Part shown: piece after piece, positions 8,422 to 15,943 of the stretch
Position numbering within the stretch: the stretch's first letter is position 1
Layout of the letters: the number at the start of each line of letters is the position of its first letter
Assembly: GCF_020169515.1 (NCBI RefSeq)
Contig: NZ_JAHMHW010000016.1
Location: 59,479 to 123,478, forward strand
Direction: 5' to 3'
DNA length: 64,000 nucleotides
From: Paenibacillus vietnamensis
GTDB taxonomy: Bacteria; Bacillota; Bacilli; Paenibacillales; Paenibacillaceae
Translations under genes and position numbers: made by a program
Notes under the pieces: model-generated
What the model was told of the DNA's origin: nothing
Databases searched by the model: none
What the model saw: the letters and a program-made list of their open reading frames with translations, nothing else

Positions 8422-9678
8422 TCATTTCTTTCGTTTCTTCTCTTTCAGCATCGAAAGGACCGTCAGCAAGGAGCGGTTATCGGTTTGGAAAAAATGACGC
8501 ATCGGACATTCCCCGCCTGCAAGCCGGTCCAGAACAAAAGGAATGTTGAAGGTTTTGGCGGTTAATTGTCCGTTTACTTCATGCCAATACAGCGGGGCGG
8601 CAACCGTCGCTTCTTCATTTCCCCTTGCGGAGTAAGGGCAAACGATCGTTTTCCCTGCCGCATGTTGAATGTAGTCGACATAAAGCCTCTCGCCCCGGTT
8701 TTTTTTCAATCGTTCAACCGTAAAATCGTCCGGATGCTTCTGCACCAAATAGTCGGCCAGAAAAGACGTCAAGATTCTTGTGTCTTCGTAGGTGAGGGAG
8801 GCGTCCCCGGGAATCGGGATATGGATTTGCAGCCCTTTCCCGCCCGACAGCTTAGGGAAGCTGACGATGCCGAAGCTGTCGAACACCGCCTTCAATTCCA
8901 AAGCCGCCTTCACGGCAAGCGGGAAACGTTCCCTGCCCGGCGGGTCCAGATCGATAACGATTTCCAGGGGCAGTTCCGTCTCGACCGTCTGGAAAGGGAT
9001 ATGGTATTCGACGGCCAGCTGGTTGCCCAGCCAGATCAGCGCGGACAAATCATTACATACGATATTTCCGTTCCATTCCGCCGTTTTAATAAAATCCGGT
9101 GCATAATCCGGGCTATTCTTCTGGTAGAAGGATTCTCCGGGTACGCCGTGGGGATAACGTATCGTCGTCAGGACCCTTTTACGCAAAAAAGGCAGCATGT
9201 ACGGCGAGACTTGTATGAGATAGGCAACAAAGCCTTCTTTATCGATCCGGGGATGCTCCCATATGATTTTATCGGGGTGCGTAAGTTTGACCTGATGCGG
9301 ATCGGATGCGTTCAAGACAATCAGTTTATTCCACGTACACTCCCTCCAATCCATGGAGAAGCGGAAGGCTTGAAAGGAGGGATTCATAAGCCGGCCTTGT
9401 TCCATCGATTCAAACGTCAATTCGACGCAAATGCCGGGGTTGACCCAAACCATAGGATGCCGGTTCCGCAGAGGATTGGCCATGATCGTTTCCTTCAACG
9501 ATTGTTTCTCTTCCCGGCTCATTCCGCCCGTAAAAGCTCCGACCGGCTGGACTTCATCGTCCATGCTCAGGCCTACCGTAAAGCTTTCATCCAAGGTATG
9601 GTATCCCGTAATAATAAAATAGCCCTTGTACAAGCCTTCTTTTTTTGAAGGCAGCTTCATCACTCTATTTCCGTCCAT
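8422..9678 (-). CDS. ligD: LigD-type DNA repair polymerase with ligase OB-fold but no ligase catalytic domain
   Basis: A 418-residue protein. Residues ~15-115 (GYFIITGYHTLDESFTVGL to NPSFQAFRFSMDWRECTW) align by eye with the OB-fold end of bacterial LigD ligases, and residues ~125-410 form the archaeo-eukaryotic-primase-type polymerase domain, with the metal motif IDLDPPG and the template/NTP motif PKLSGGKGLQIHIP. The lysine-containing adenylation domain that normally precedes the OB-fold in Bacillus LigD is absent. The start ATG has a good ribosome binding site (GGAGGG), so this is an intact shorter gene and not a truncated frame. It probably fills gaps in non-homologous end joining with a ligase and Ku encoded elsewhere. 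Confidence 0.85.
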   Translation of the reverse strand: MDGNRVMKLPSKKEGLYKGYFIITGYHTLDESFTVGLSMDDEVQPVGAFTGGMSREEKQSLKETIMANPLRNRHPMVWVNPGICVELTFESMEQGRLMNPSFQAFRFSMDWRECTWNKLIVLNASDPHQVKLTHPDKIIWEHPRIDKEGFVAYLIQVSPYMLPFLRKRVLTTIRYPHGVPGESFYQKNSPDYAPDFIKTAEWNGNIVCNDLSALIWLGNQLAVEYHIPFQTVETELPLEIVIDLDPPGRERFPLAVKAALELKAVFDSFGIVSFPKLSGGKGLQIHIPIPGDASLTYEDTRILTSFLADYLVQKHPDDFTVERLKKNRGERLYVDYIQHAAGKTIVCPYSARGNEEATVAAPLYWHEVNGQLTAKTFNIPFVLDRLAGGECPMRHFFQTDNRSLLTVLSMLKEKKRKK

Positions 9679-9932
9679 ATCCCTCCACCTTACCCATCCC
9701 TTACATATGCGTTTAGGTTGCCCTTATAAAATAGGGAGTATTCCCAAGCTGCTGTTTGTCTTAGTGGTTAACGAACTTCATAGTCTCTATCCGGGCGATT
9801 TGGCCTGCCTTTTAACGAGTTGCTGCGAGAAGTCTCCCATCCTCTTCAGGTGGCGAGATGAATCGCAGCCCGCTTTGATCAAACGTTCAACGGAATTTCA
9901 TTCACCACTTCCCAATAGGAACATATGTTTGG

Positions 9933-9938
9933 TATAAT
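9933..9938 (+). promoter_or_regulatory. Extended -10 promoter of tnpB
   Basis: TGGTATAAT gives a perfect TATAAT box with an upstream TG (extended -10). Transcription would start near 9945, only a few bases before the TTG at 9951, which argues for the later translation start at 10011. Confidence 0.5.
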
Positions 9939-10010
9939 GTCTGTAACTTCTTGGGGAAATCCGATAGATTCGGGTACCAACTATTCGATGATCGAAAGTG
10001 GGTGAAACGG

Positions 10011-11213
10011 TTGATACGGGTACACAAAACGACCTTTAGCACCAGCAAGGCGGATGTAGATCGCTTGTTTGCGTGCAATCGTATTTCGGCAGACGTTTGG
10101 AACGACAGCCTGGGGATAGCGCGCGCCTATCATCAGGAACACGGCAAGTGGATCGATCAGACCCTGCTTCAAAAAGCTACAAAAAGAAACTATTCGCTGC
10201 ATAGTCAGAGCATTCAGGCGGTCTGTCATAAATATTTGCAGGCCAGGGAGAGTGCCAAAAGAGCAAAACGGAAAGGCTTCGACCACATCCGCTACCCGTA
10301 CAAGCAGAAAAAACATTTTTCGACGAAGTGGGCGGCTCAGGGCTTTACTTTGCATGAGAACGGGAAGATTCATCTCAGCCTGGGCCTTCATCAAGGGAAG
10401 CGACAGAAGCCGATTGTCGTTTCCATCGCCCGCATGCCGGTGGGTACGGTAAAGGAAATCGAACTCATCTATGATCGTGGGTTACAACTTGTCATTACCT
10501 ATGACGATGGCGTCCCCGCCGAGCCGGCAAGCGGGAATCAGCTGGCCGCCGTCGATCCCGGTGAAGTTCACGCAATAACAGCCGTCACGGAAGATGGGCA
10601 TGCGGTGATCATCACCGGACGAAAGCTGCGCAGCATCAAGCGTCTTCGGAACTTGAAAATGAAGGAACTGTATCGCCATTTGGCAAGGTGCAAAAAAGGC
10701 AGCCGCCAATGGAAGAAGTACCGTCGGGCGCTCCAGTTCGTGCTTTCGAGGAGCGAACGCCAAATTCGGGATGCCCTGCACAAGACGACGCGCGCCTTTG
10801 TGGACTGGTGCTTGGAGCACCAGGTGAAAGAGGTCGCGGTGGGCGATGTCGAAGGCGTCCAGCGCAATCGTTCCGGCCGAAAACGTCGCAAGAACGGAAA
10901 ACGCGTGCGTTCCCGGAAGCATAATCAGCGTATGAGCCAGTGGACCTTCGGCAAACAGTACGCTTACTTGGCCTACAAGCTGGAGGCAAAAGGCATTCAG
11001 ATTCGGAAGCAGGAGGAACACGGCAGTACGCAGACATGTCCTGTCTGCAACCGGAAGCATAAACCTTCCGGCAGAATCTATCGCTGCCGCTGCGGGTATA
11101 GCAGGCACCGGGATGTGCATGGCAGCTGCGGGATTCTCTCCCGGCGGCTGTACGGTGACATTCGCACGGTCGTGCCGGTCATTACCGAGCAAAAGTATCT
11201 ACGGACGGCCTAG
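10011..11213 (+). CDS. tnpB: TnpB RNA-guided nuclease (transposon-associated)
   Basis: A 400-residue protein if started at the TTG at 10011 (420 from the TTG at 9951). TnpB uses an RNA made from the transposon right end to cut DNA next to a short motif, favouring retention of the element. Seen here (400-residue numbering): RuvC-I in LAAVDPGEVHAI (Asp182), RuvC-II region VAVGDVEGV (Glu280), a zinc ribbon with Cys342, Cys345, Cys358 and Cys360 (CPVC...CRC), and RuvC-III HRDVHGS (Asp367). A basic segment (RKRRKNGKRVRSRK) follows RuvC-II. The frame is complete. The RuvC-II motif lacks the usual Glu-Asp-Leu arrangement. Confidence 0.9.
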   Translation: MIRVHKTTFSTSKADVDRLFACNRISADVWNDSLGIARAYHQEHGKWIDQTLLQKATKRNYSLHSQSIQAVCHKYLQARESAKRAKRKGFDHIRYPYKQKKHFSTKWAAQGFTLHENGKIHLSLGLHQGKRQKPIVVSIARMPVGTVKEIELIYDRGLQLVITYDDGVPAEPASGNQLAAVDPGEVHAITAVTEDGHAVIITGRKLRSIKRLRNLKMKELYRHLARCKKGSRQWKKYRRALQFVLSRSERQIRDALHKTTRAFVDWCLEHQVKEVAVGDVEGVQRNRSGRKRRKNGKRVRSRKHNQRMSQWTFGKQYAYLAYKLEAKGIQIRKQEEHGSTQTCPVCNRKHKPSGRIYRCRCGYSRHRDVHGSCGILSRRLYGDIRTVVPVITEQKYLRTA

Positions 11214-11392
11214 GGTAGCCGAAGCAGGAAGTAGTAGAAGCCCTGAACCGGGCCGCGGTCTCTTAGCGTGTTGCTGAATCGACGAGGAAAACGGTACCCC
11301 TGCATATTGCAGCTTGCTCACTCGAGCAACTGGCGGCCGGCTATTCTTCGCTGTTCAGAAGCCCCGACCTCTTCAGGTCGCGGGAGGTTCAC
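11214..11392 (+). ncRNA. Candidate omega-RNA scaffold and right end of the TnpB element
   Basis: The 179 nt after the tnpB stop contain several GC-rich inverted segments and end in the hairpin-plus-GGGAGGTTCAC block expected at the 3' end of omega-RNA scaffolds. The guide would then be the bases immediately after 11392, starting CTCTGACGAACTC. The 5' limit is unknown and may lie inside the tnpB coding sequence, as in related elements. Confidence 0.5.
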
Positions 11393-11397
11393 CTCTG

Positions 11398-11529
11398 ACG
11401 AACTCTATTACCGTTATTGGGGGTAAAATGGAAGTTAATCGCTTATTTTCGAGCGATAACATGATCTCAGTTCGTAAGAAATCAAAATTGTACAATATGG
11501 AACAAATAATGACTTCCTGGGTTCGTTAC
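11398..11529 (+). repeat. 132-bp intergenic repeat, copy A, with inverted ends
   Basis: It begins ACGAACTC and ends GTTCGTTAC, so the tips are inverted repeats (ACGAAC/GTTCGT). A second copy of exactly the same length lies at 28107-28238; shared blocks include CGTTAT, ATTTTC, and GTAAGAAATCAAAA near the middle. It starts directly after the TnpB right end. Confidence 0.7.
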
Positions 11530-11561
11530 CTCCGGCAATTTTTGTTGCAAATCCGCTTAAC

Positions 11562-11604
11562 GCAAATAAAGGCAGCCCCCGGGGTGACCCGAATAAGGAC
11601 TGCC
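11562..11604 (-). terminator. Terminator of the small minus-strand gene
   Basis: On the minus strand GGCAGTCC pairs with GGGGGCTGCC and is followed by TTTATTT, 20 bp after the stop of the 61-residue gene. Confidence 0.6.
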
Positions 11605-11623
11605 TGCCCGCAACTCTATTGGA

Positions 11624-11809
11624 TTATTCGCCTTTGTTCTGCATGAGAGGACCGCCGGTATCGGCTCCTTTGCGGTCCAGCGCCAATTGCTGCTCTCTCG
11701 TAAAAGTGGCTCGCAGCTTAGACAGGCCCGTATGTTCGTTGACGTAAATAATCTTGGATTTGCCTTGGATCGTCGTGAACAGCTTGGTCCATTCTTCAGG
11801 GTTGAACAT
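11624..11809 (-). CDS. Small conserved-looking protein of unknown function
   Basis: A 61-residue soluble protein starting MFNPEEWTKLFTTIQGKS. The start is set by a clear GAAGGAG 8 nt before the ATG; the frame extends further upstream but without a comparable ribosome binding site. A terminator follows. The sequence has an N-terminal amphipathic helix and a charged C-terminus, with no cysteine cluster, signal peptide or membrane segment. I do not recognise the family. It is divergent from the downstream ABC exporter pair with 180 bp between. Confidence 0.6.
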   Translation of the reverse strand: MFNPEEWTKLFTTIQGKSKIIYVNEHTGLSKLRATFTREQQLALDRKGADTGGPLMQNKGE

Positions 11810-11989
11810 GCGATCAACTCCTTCTTTTGTAAGCGCTTTTATATTAATATCATATGATCGGATTAATAGTTTTAGACCCGTCAGATCCGGACGTGCAACC
11901 GCACCCAAGATATCCTATACTTAAACAAGTAGCGGATAACTGTCCGTGATCAGGCTGGCGTTTTTGCCAGGAGGAAGAAGGGGAGAGTT

Positions 11990-13732
11990 TTGTCATTCGT
12001 CAGGCGTTTAAAATGGTTTTTTAAAGACAGATGGGGCAGCTACGCGCTTGCCATCGGAGTCATGGCTCTGGTCAGCCTGCTGTCGACGATTCCGCCGAAT
12101 TTGATAGGCAAAACGGTGGACCGCATCAAGGACGGGCAGATGACGGAAGCCGGCTTGACGGAGACGGTGCTCATTCTCGTCGGGTTGGCGCTGCTGCTCT
12201 ATGTCATGGTTTATGTATGGATCACGACGCTGTTCGGCAATTCCGCCCTGATCGAGAAGGTGCTGAGAGGACGGCTGCTGGAGCAGCTGACGAGGATGAC
12301 GCCTGCTTTTTTCCAGCGCAACAGCACGGGCCAATTGATGGCGCTTGCTACCAACGACATTCTTGCGATCGGCCAAACGGCGGGCTACGGCGTCATGACG
12401 CTCGTGAACACGCTGGTCGGAGCCTCGGTCGTCGTCGTGATGATGGTGTCGCTGGTTAGCTACAAGCTGATGCTGGCGGCTCTGATTCCGCTGCCGCTGC
12501 TGGCGGTTGTTATCAGCAAGCTCGGTCAAAGGGTCCGCACGCGCTTTCTGGACGCCCAGGCCTCCTTCGGCAAAATGAACGATCACGCGCTGGAGTCGAT
12601 TTCCGGCATCCGGGTCATCCGGTCCTATGTGCAGGAGCGGGACGATTTGGCGGCGTTCGACCGGGTTACCTCGGAGGTTATGCACAAGAACAAGCGCGTA
12701 TCGATTTTGAACGCTTTATTCCAGCCTACGATATCGATTATTGTAGGCGTCAGCTATACGATCGGGATCGGCTACGGCTCCTTCCTGGTGTTTCGGGACG
12801 AAATATCGCTTGGGCAGCTGATCTCCTTCAATATTTATTTGGGCATGCTGATCTGGCCGATGATTTCGTTCGGGGAATTTATTAACGTGCTGCAGCGCGG
12901 CAGCGCTTCGGCGGATCGGCTCGAAGAGGCGTGGTCGCAGAAGCCGGAGTTGACCGAGCCGGACAAGCCGGTGGAGGTGGAGGTGCCGGCGAGCATCGAG
13001 ATGAACGGTCTGTCGTTCACATATCCGATCGCCTCCCAGCCGAGTCTCGCCGGCGTATCGTTCCGGCTGGAGCGGGGGCAGACACTCGGCGTCGTCGGCA
13101 AAACGGGAAGCGGCAAGAGCACGCTGCTGAAGCAGCTGCTACGCCAGTATAAGTTGGAGGATAACCGGGTGCTCATTGCCGGCGTGCCGATCGAGCGCAT
13201 CTCCATCGATCAAATCAAGCGATGGGTCGCTTACGTGCCGCAGGAGCATTTGCTGCTGTCCAAGACGATCCGGGATAATATCGCCTTGGGCAAGCCGGAC
13301 GCCTCCCGGGACGAAATCGACCGCGCGGTGCGGATGGCTTCCTTCGCCGAGGATATCGCCCAAATGCCCGAAGGCCTGAATACGGTTGTCGGCGAGAACG
13401 GCGTCATGCTTTCGGGCGGCCAGAAGCAGCGGCTGGCCATTGCGAGGGCGCTGCTTCTGGATTCGGAAATTTTGCTGCTGGACGATTCCTTGTCCGCCGT
13501 CGATGCGCGTACGGAAAGCCGCATCCTGCACAACATCCGTCAGGAACGTGCAGGGAAGACAACCTTGATCTCGACACACCGTCTTTCCGCCGTCAGTCAT
13601 GCGGATTGGATTCTTGTGCTTCATGAAGGCAGAGTGGTCGAGGAAGGCACTCATGACGAGCTGATGCTTTTTGGCGGATGGTACAAGACACAATGGGAGC
13701 GTCAGCAGATGGAAGCGAGCTTGGACGAATAA
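11990..13732 (+). CDS. ABC exporter half-transporter with degenerate ATPase site (YheI/BmrC-like)
   Basis: A 580-residue protein with an N-terminal six-helix exporter domain and a C-terminal ATPase: Walker A GKTGSGKST, Q-loop YVPQEH, signature LSGGQKQR, Walker B LLLLDDS, and H-loop STHR. The residue after Walker B is Asp instead of the catalytic Glu, as in the degenerate half of heterodimeric multidrug exporters such as BmrC. The start is a TTG after a long GA-rich ribosome binding site. A small hairpin (CTGGC/GCCAG) stands right before that site. It pairs with the next gene, whose ribosome binding site overlaps its stop. Confidence 0.92.
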   Translation: MSFVRRLKWFFKDRWGSYALAIGVMALVSLLSTIPPNLIGKTVDRIKDGQMTEAGLTETVLILVGLALLLYVMVYVWITTLFGNSALIEKVLRGRLLEQLTRMTPAFFQRNSTGQLMALATNDILAIGQTAGYGVMTLVNTLVGASVVVVMMVSLVSYKLMLAALIPLPLLAVVISKLGQRVRTRFLDAQASFGKMNDHALESISGIRVIRSYVQERDDLAAFDRVTSEVMHKNKRVSILNALFQPTISIIVGVSYTIGIGYGSFLVFRDEISLGQLISFNIYLGMLIWPMISFGEFINVLQRGSASADRLEEAWSQKPELTEPDKPVEVEVPASIEMNGLSFTYPIASQPSLAGVSFRLERGQTLGVVGKTGSGKSTLLKQLLRQYKLEDNRVLIAGVPIERISIDQIKRWVAYVPQEHLLLSKTIRDNIALGKPDASRDEIDRAVRMASFAEDIAQMPEGLNTVVGENGVMLSGGQKQRLAIARALLLDSEILLLDDSLSAVDARTESRILHNIRQERAGKTTLISTHRLSAVSHADWILVLHEGRVVEEGTHDELMLFGGWYKTQWERQQMEASLDE

Positions 13733-13745
13733 GGAGGAGCCACTG

Positions 13746-15479
13746 GTGCAAAAGCAATCAACGGCGGGGAGGCTGCTTGCATATGCCCTCGTCTACAAAT
13801 ACAGGATTATCGGGGCGCTGCTCGTGCTTTGCTGCGCGGTCGGCGCGGAGCTCGGCGGGCCTTTCATCATCAAGACGATTATCGATAAGCATTTGGATGC
13901 GGGCGCGGGGGAGCTTGCTCCGGTATTGCGGCTGCTGGCGTTGTATATCGGCCTGCTGGTGCTAGCGGGAATCGGCAATTTTACACAATCGTACCTGCTG
14001 CAATCGACCGCGCTGCAAATTATCAAAAACATGCGTATGGATCTGATGCGGCATATCCAACGGATTCCACTCCGTTATTTCGATAACACGCCGATCGGCC
14101 AAATCGTTTCGCGGATCGCCAATGATACGGAGGCGGTGCGGGATCTGTTCATGAGCTTTATGGCGACGTTCGTGGTCAGCTTCGTGCAGCTGATCGGCAT
14201 TTTTACGGCGCTGTTCCTGCTCGATGTGCGTCTTGCCCTGCTCTGTCTGCTGCTGCCGCCGCTGTTCGCGCTGATCATGTACGTCCACTTGAAATATTCG
14301 AAGGGATACATCGCGGTTATGCGGGCCCGCTTAAGCGATATGAATGCGATGATCAATGAATCGATTTCGGTGATGCCGATTATACAGGCGTTTCGGCGCG
14401 AGAAGGTGACGATCGATGAATTCGAGACATTGAACGTGGACCGCTATGTGCATCAGATCAAGCAGTTCCGGGTATTCTCGCTGTCCTCCCGCAATATCGT
14501 CGGGACGATCGGCAGCCTTGTGACGGCGCTGGTGATCTGGTACTTCGGCAGGGCGTCGCTGCAGGATGCGATATTATTCGGCGTCTTTTATGCGTTCATC
14601 GATTATTTGGGGCGCATTTTCCACCCGATTATCGGCATTTTTGACCAGCTGACGAACGCTCAGAGGGCTTTTGTGTCCGCGGAAAAGGTATTTGCTATTT
14701 TGGATATGGAAGGCCGGGAGGTGGAGGATGCGGCAGGGGTGCCGCGGCCGGAGGGCGTCGTGACGTTCGATAACGTCACCTTCTCGTACAAGGAGGGCGA
14801 CCCTGTCCTGAAGGGGATCTCATTCGAGGCAAGGCGCGGGGAAACCGTGGCGCTCGTAGGCCACACCGGCTCGGGCAAAAGCTCGATCATGAATCTGCTG
14901 CTCGGCTTCTACGAAGCGGACGAAGGCCTCATTACGATAGACGGGCGCGATGTGACGTCCTTATCCAAGCAGGCGCTGCGAAAGCATATGGGGATCGTGC
15001 TGCAGGATCCGTATTTGTTTGCAGGCGACATTAAATCGAATGTCAGTTTGTACAACAAGGAGATTACGCTCGACAAGGTGAAGCAGGCGCTTAAGGAGGT
15101 AGGGGCGGCCCCGTTCGTCGAGCAGCTCCCCGGCGGCTATGACGAGCCGGTTATCGAGAGGGGCAGCACGCTGTCCTCGGGCCAGCGCCAGCTCATTTCG
15201 TTCGCACGGGCGCTGGCGTTCAACCCGGCGATTCTTATACTGGACGAGGCGACGGCGAGTGTGGACAGCGAGACGGAAGGGCTGATCCAACAGGCGCTGC
15301 GGGTCGTCAGCGAAGGGCGGACGACGCTCGTCATCGCGCACCGGCTGTCCACGATCCGCGAGGCCGACCAGATTCTCGTGCTCCACCGCGGGGAGATCGT
15401 CGAGCGGGGCACGCATGAATCGCTGATGGCGCTGGGCGGCAGGTATTTCAAAATGTATCAGCTGCAGAAAGGGGCATGA
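13746..15479 (+). CDS. ABC exporter half-transporter with canonical ATPase site (YheH/BmrD-like)
   Basis: A 577-residue exporter half. The GTG at 13746 follows AAGGAGGAG by 8 nt; a longer in-frame reading begins inside the previous gene and has no support. The N-terminal membrane domain has six helices; the ATPase has Walker A GHTGSGKSS, Q-loop VLQDPYLF, signature LSSGQRQL, Walker B LILDEATASVD with the catalytic Glu, and the H-loop IAHRLST. It should form a heterodimer with the upstream protein that exports drugs or lipids, powered mainly by one consensus ATP site. Confidence 0.92.
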   Translation: MQKQSTAGRLLAYALVYKYRIIGALLVLCCAVGAELGGPFIIKTIIDKHLDAGAGELAPVLRLLALYIGLLVLAGIGNFTQSYLLQSTALQIIKNMRMDLMRHIQRIPLRYFDNTPIGQIVSRIANDTEAVRDLFMSFMATFVVSFVQLIGIFTALFLLDVRLALLCLLLPPLFALIMYVHLKYSKGYIAVMRARLSDMNAMINESISVMPIIQAFRREKVTIDEFETLNVDRYVHQIKQFRVFSLSSRNIVGTIGSLVTALVIWYFGRASLQDAILFGVFYAFIDYLGRIFHPIIGIFDQLTNAQRAFVSAEKVFAILDMEGREVEDAAGVPRPEGVVTFDNVTFSYKEGDPVLKGISFEARRGETVALVGHTGSGKSSIMNLLLGFYEADEGLITIDGRDVTSLSKQALRKHMGIVLQDPYLFAGDIKSNVSLYNKEITLDKVKQALKEVGAAPFVEQLPGGYDEPVIERGSTLSSGQRQLISFARALAFNPAILILDEATASVDSETEGLIQQALRVVSEGRTTLVIAHRLSTIREADQILVLHRGEIVERGTHESLMALGGRYFKMYQLQKGA

Positions 15480-15507
15480 GCGTGGTGATTGGTTAAGTAA
15501 CTTGGGT

Positions 15508-15683
15508 GGCTGCTGCAGAAACTACAGCAGGTTGGATCTCATTTTAGCTGCTTAAAGTTCTGCTGCAGATTGTGCAGCGGAATCAAGCGACGTCGAGTTT
15601 GCCTGCTGTTCTGCTGCAGTTTGTGCAGCGGAATCAAGCGACGTCGGTTCGCTTTCCGCTCTGCTGCAGAATGTGCAGCAGGA
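15508..15683. repeat. Tandem array of CTGCTGCAG hairpins with ~50-bp period
   Basis: CTGCTGCAG occurs at 15510, 15560, 15611 and 15661, a 50-51 bp period, and each is followed by a short spacer and a pairing segment (ACAGCAG, TGCAGCGG or TGCAGCAG), so every unit folds into a hairpin. Units two and three share a 37-bp block that also contains ATCAAGCGACGTCG. A related cluster occurs at 39058-39193. No cas gene is near and the units are palindromic, so it is not a CRISPR array. Confidence 0.75.
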
Positions 15684-15814
15684 CGACATACTGAGCTGTT
15701 CCATGGCCTGTCTCATCGTTCCAATCCCTACCTTCAAAGCTGCGAACCATCCGGTTACCGGATGGCGCGCATGCTCATGAAGGGGGGATTTTTTTGTTTT
15801 TGCATGCGTTCTTA

Positions 15815-15875
15815 TTTACACCCCTATTTACCAGATTTTTACTTCGGATTGATAGACGGATTACATTTTTTTACT
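15815..15875 (+). promoter_or_regulatory. Probable PhoP box of the surface nuclease gene
   Basis: Six TTNACA-like hexamers follow each other at 10-12 bp spacing: TTTACA (15815), TTTACC (15827), TTTACT (15838), TTGATA (15849), ATTACA (15860), TTTACT (15870). This direct-repeat pattern with ~11-bp period is the known form of PhoP binding sites in Bacillus. A possible -10 (TATTAG) lies ~5-10 bp downstream. The gene product releases phosphate from nucleic acids, consistent with Pho control. Confidence 0.6.
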
Positions 15876-15943
15876 ACTCTATTAGAAGCAAGCGTTGTTG
15901 GTCGCACTTACTTTCTTGAAGATGAGAGAGGAGAGAGGCTTGG

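Larger units (their letters stand above)
9827..11392 (+). mobile_element. TnpB-only IS200/IS605-type (IS1341-like) element
   Basis: The element comprises a tnpB gene with no TnpA (Y1 transposase) gene beside it. At the right edge a hairpin (CGACC/GGTCG with a TCTTCA loop) is followed by GGGAGGTTCAC, a form typical of IS200/IS605 right ends. At the left edge (9827-9857) a diverged copy of the same hairpin with the same CTCTTCAGGT core is present. Exact ends cannot be fixed without an empty site; no target duplication is expected for this family. Confidence 0.75.

Noticed and set aside
15508..15683. Possible CRISPR array
   Set aside because: Units are palindromic and the 'spacers' are partly repeated as well; no cas genes nearby.
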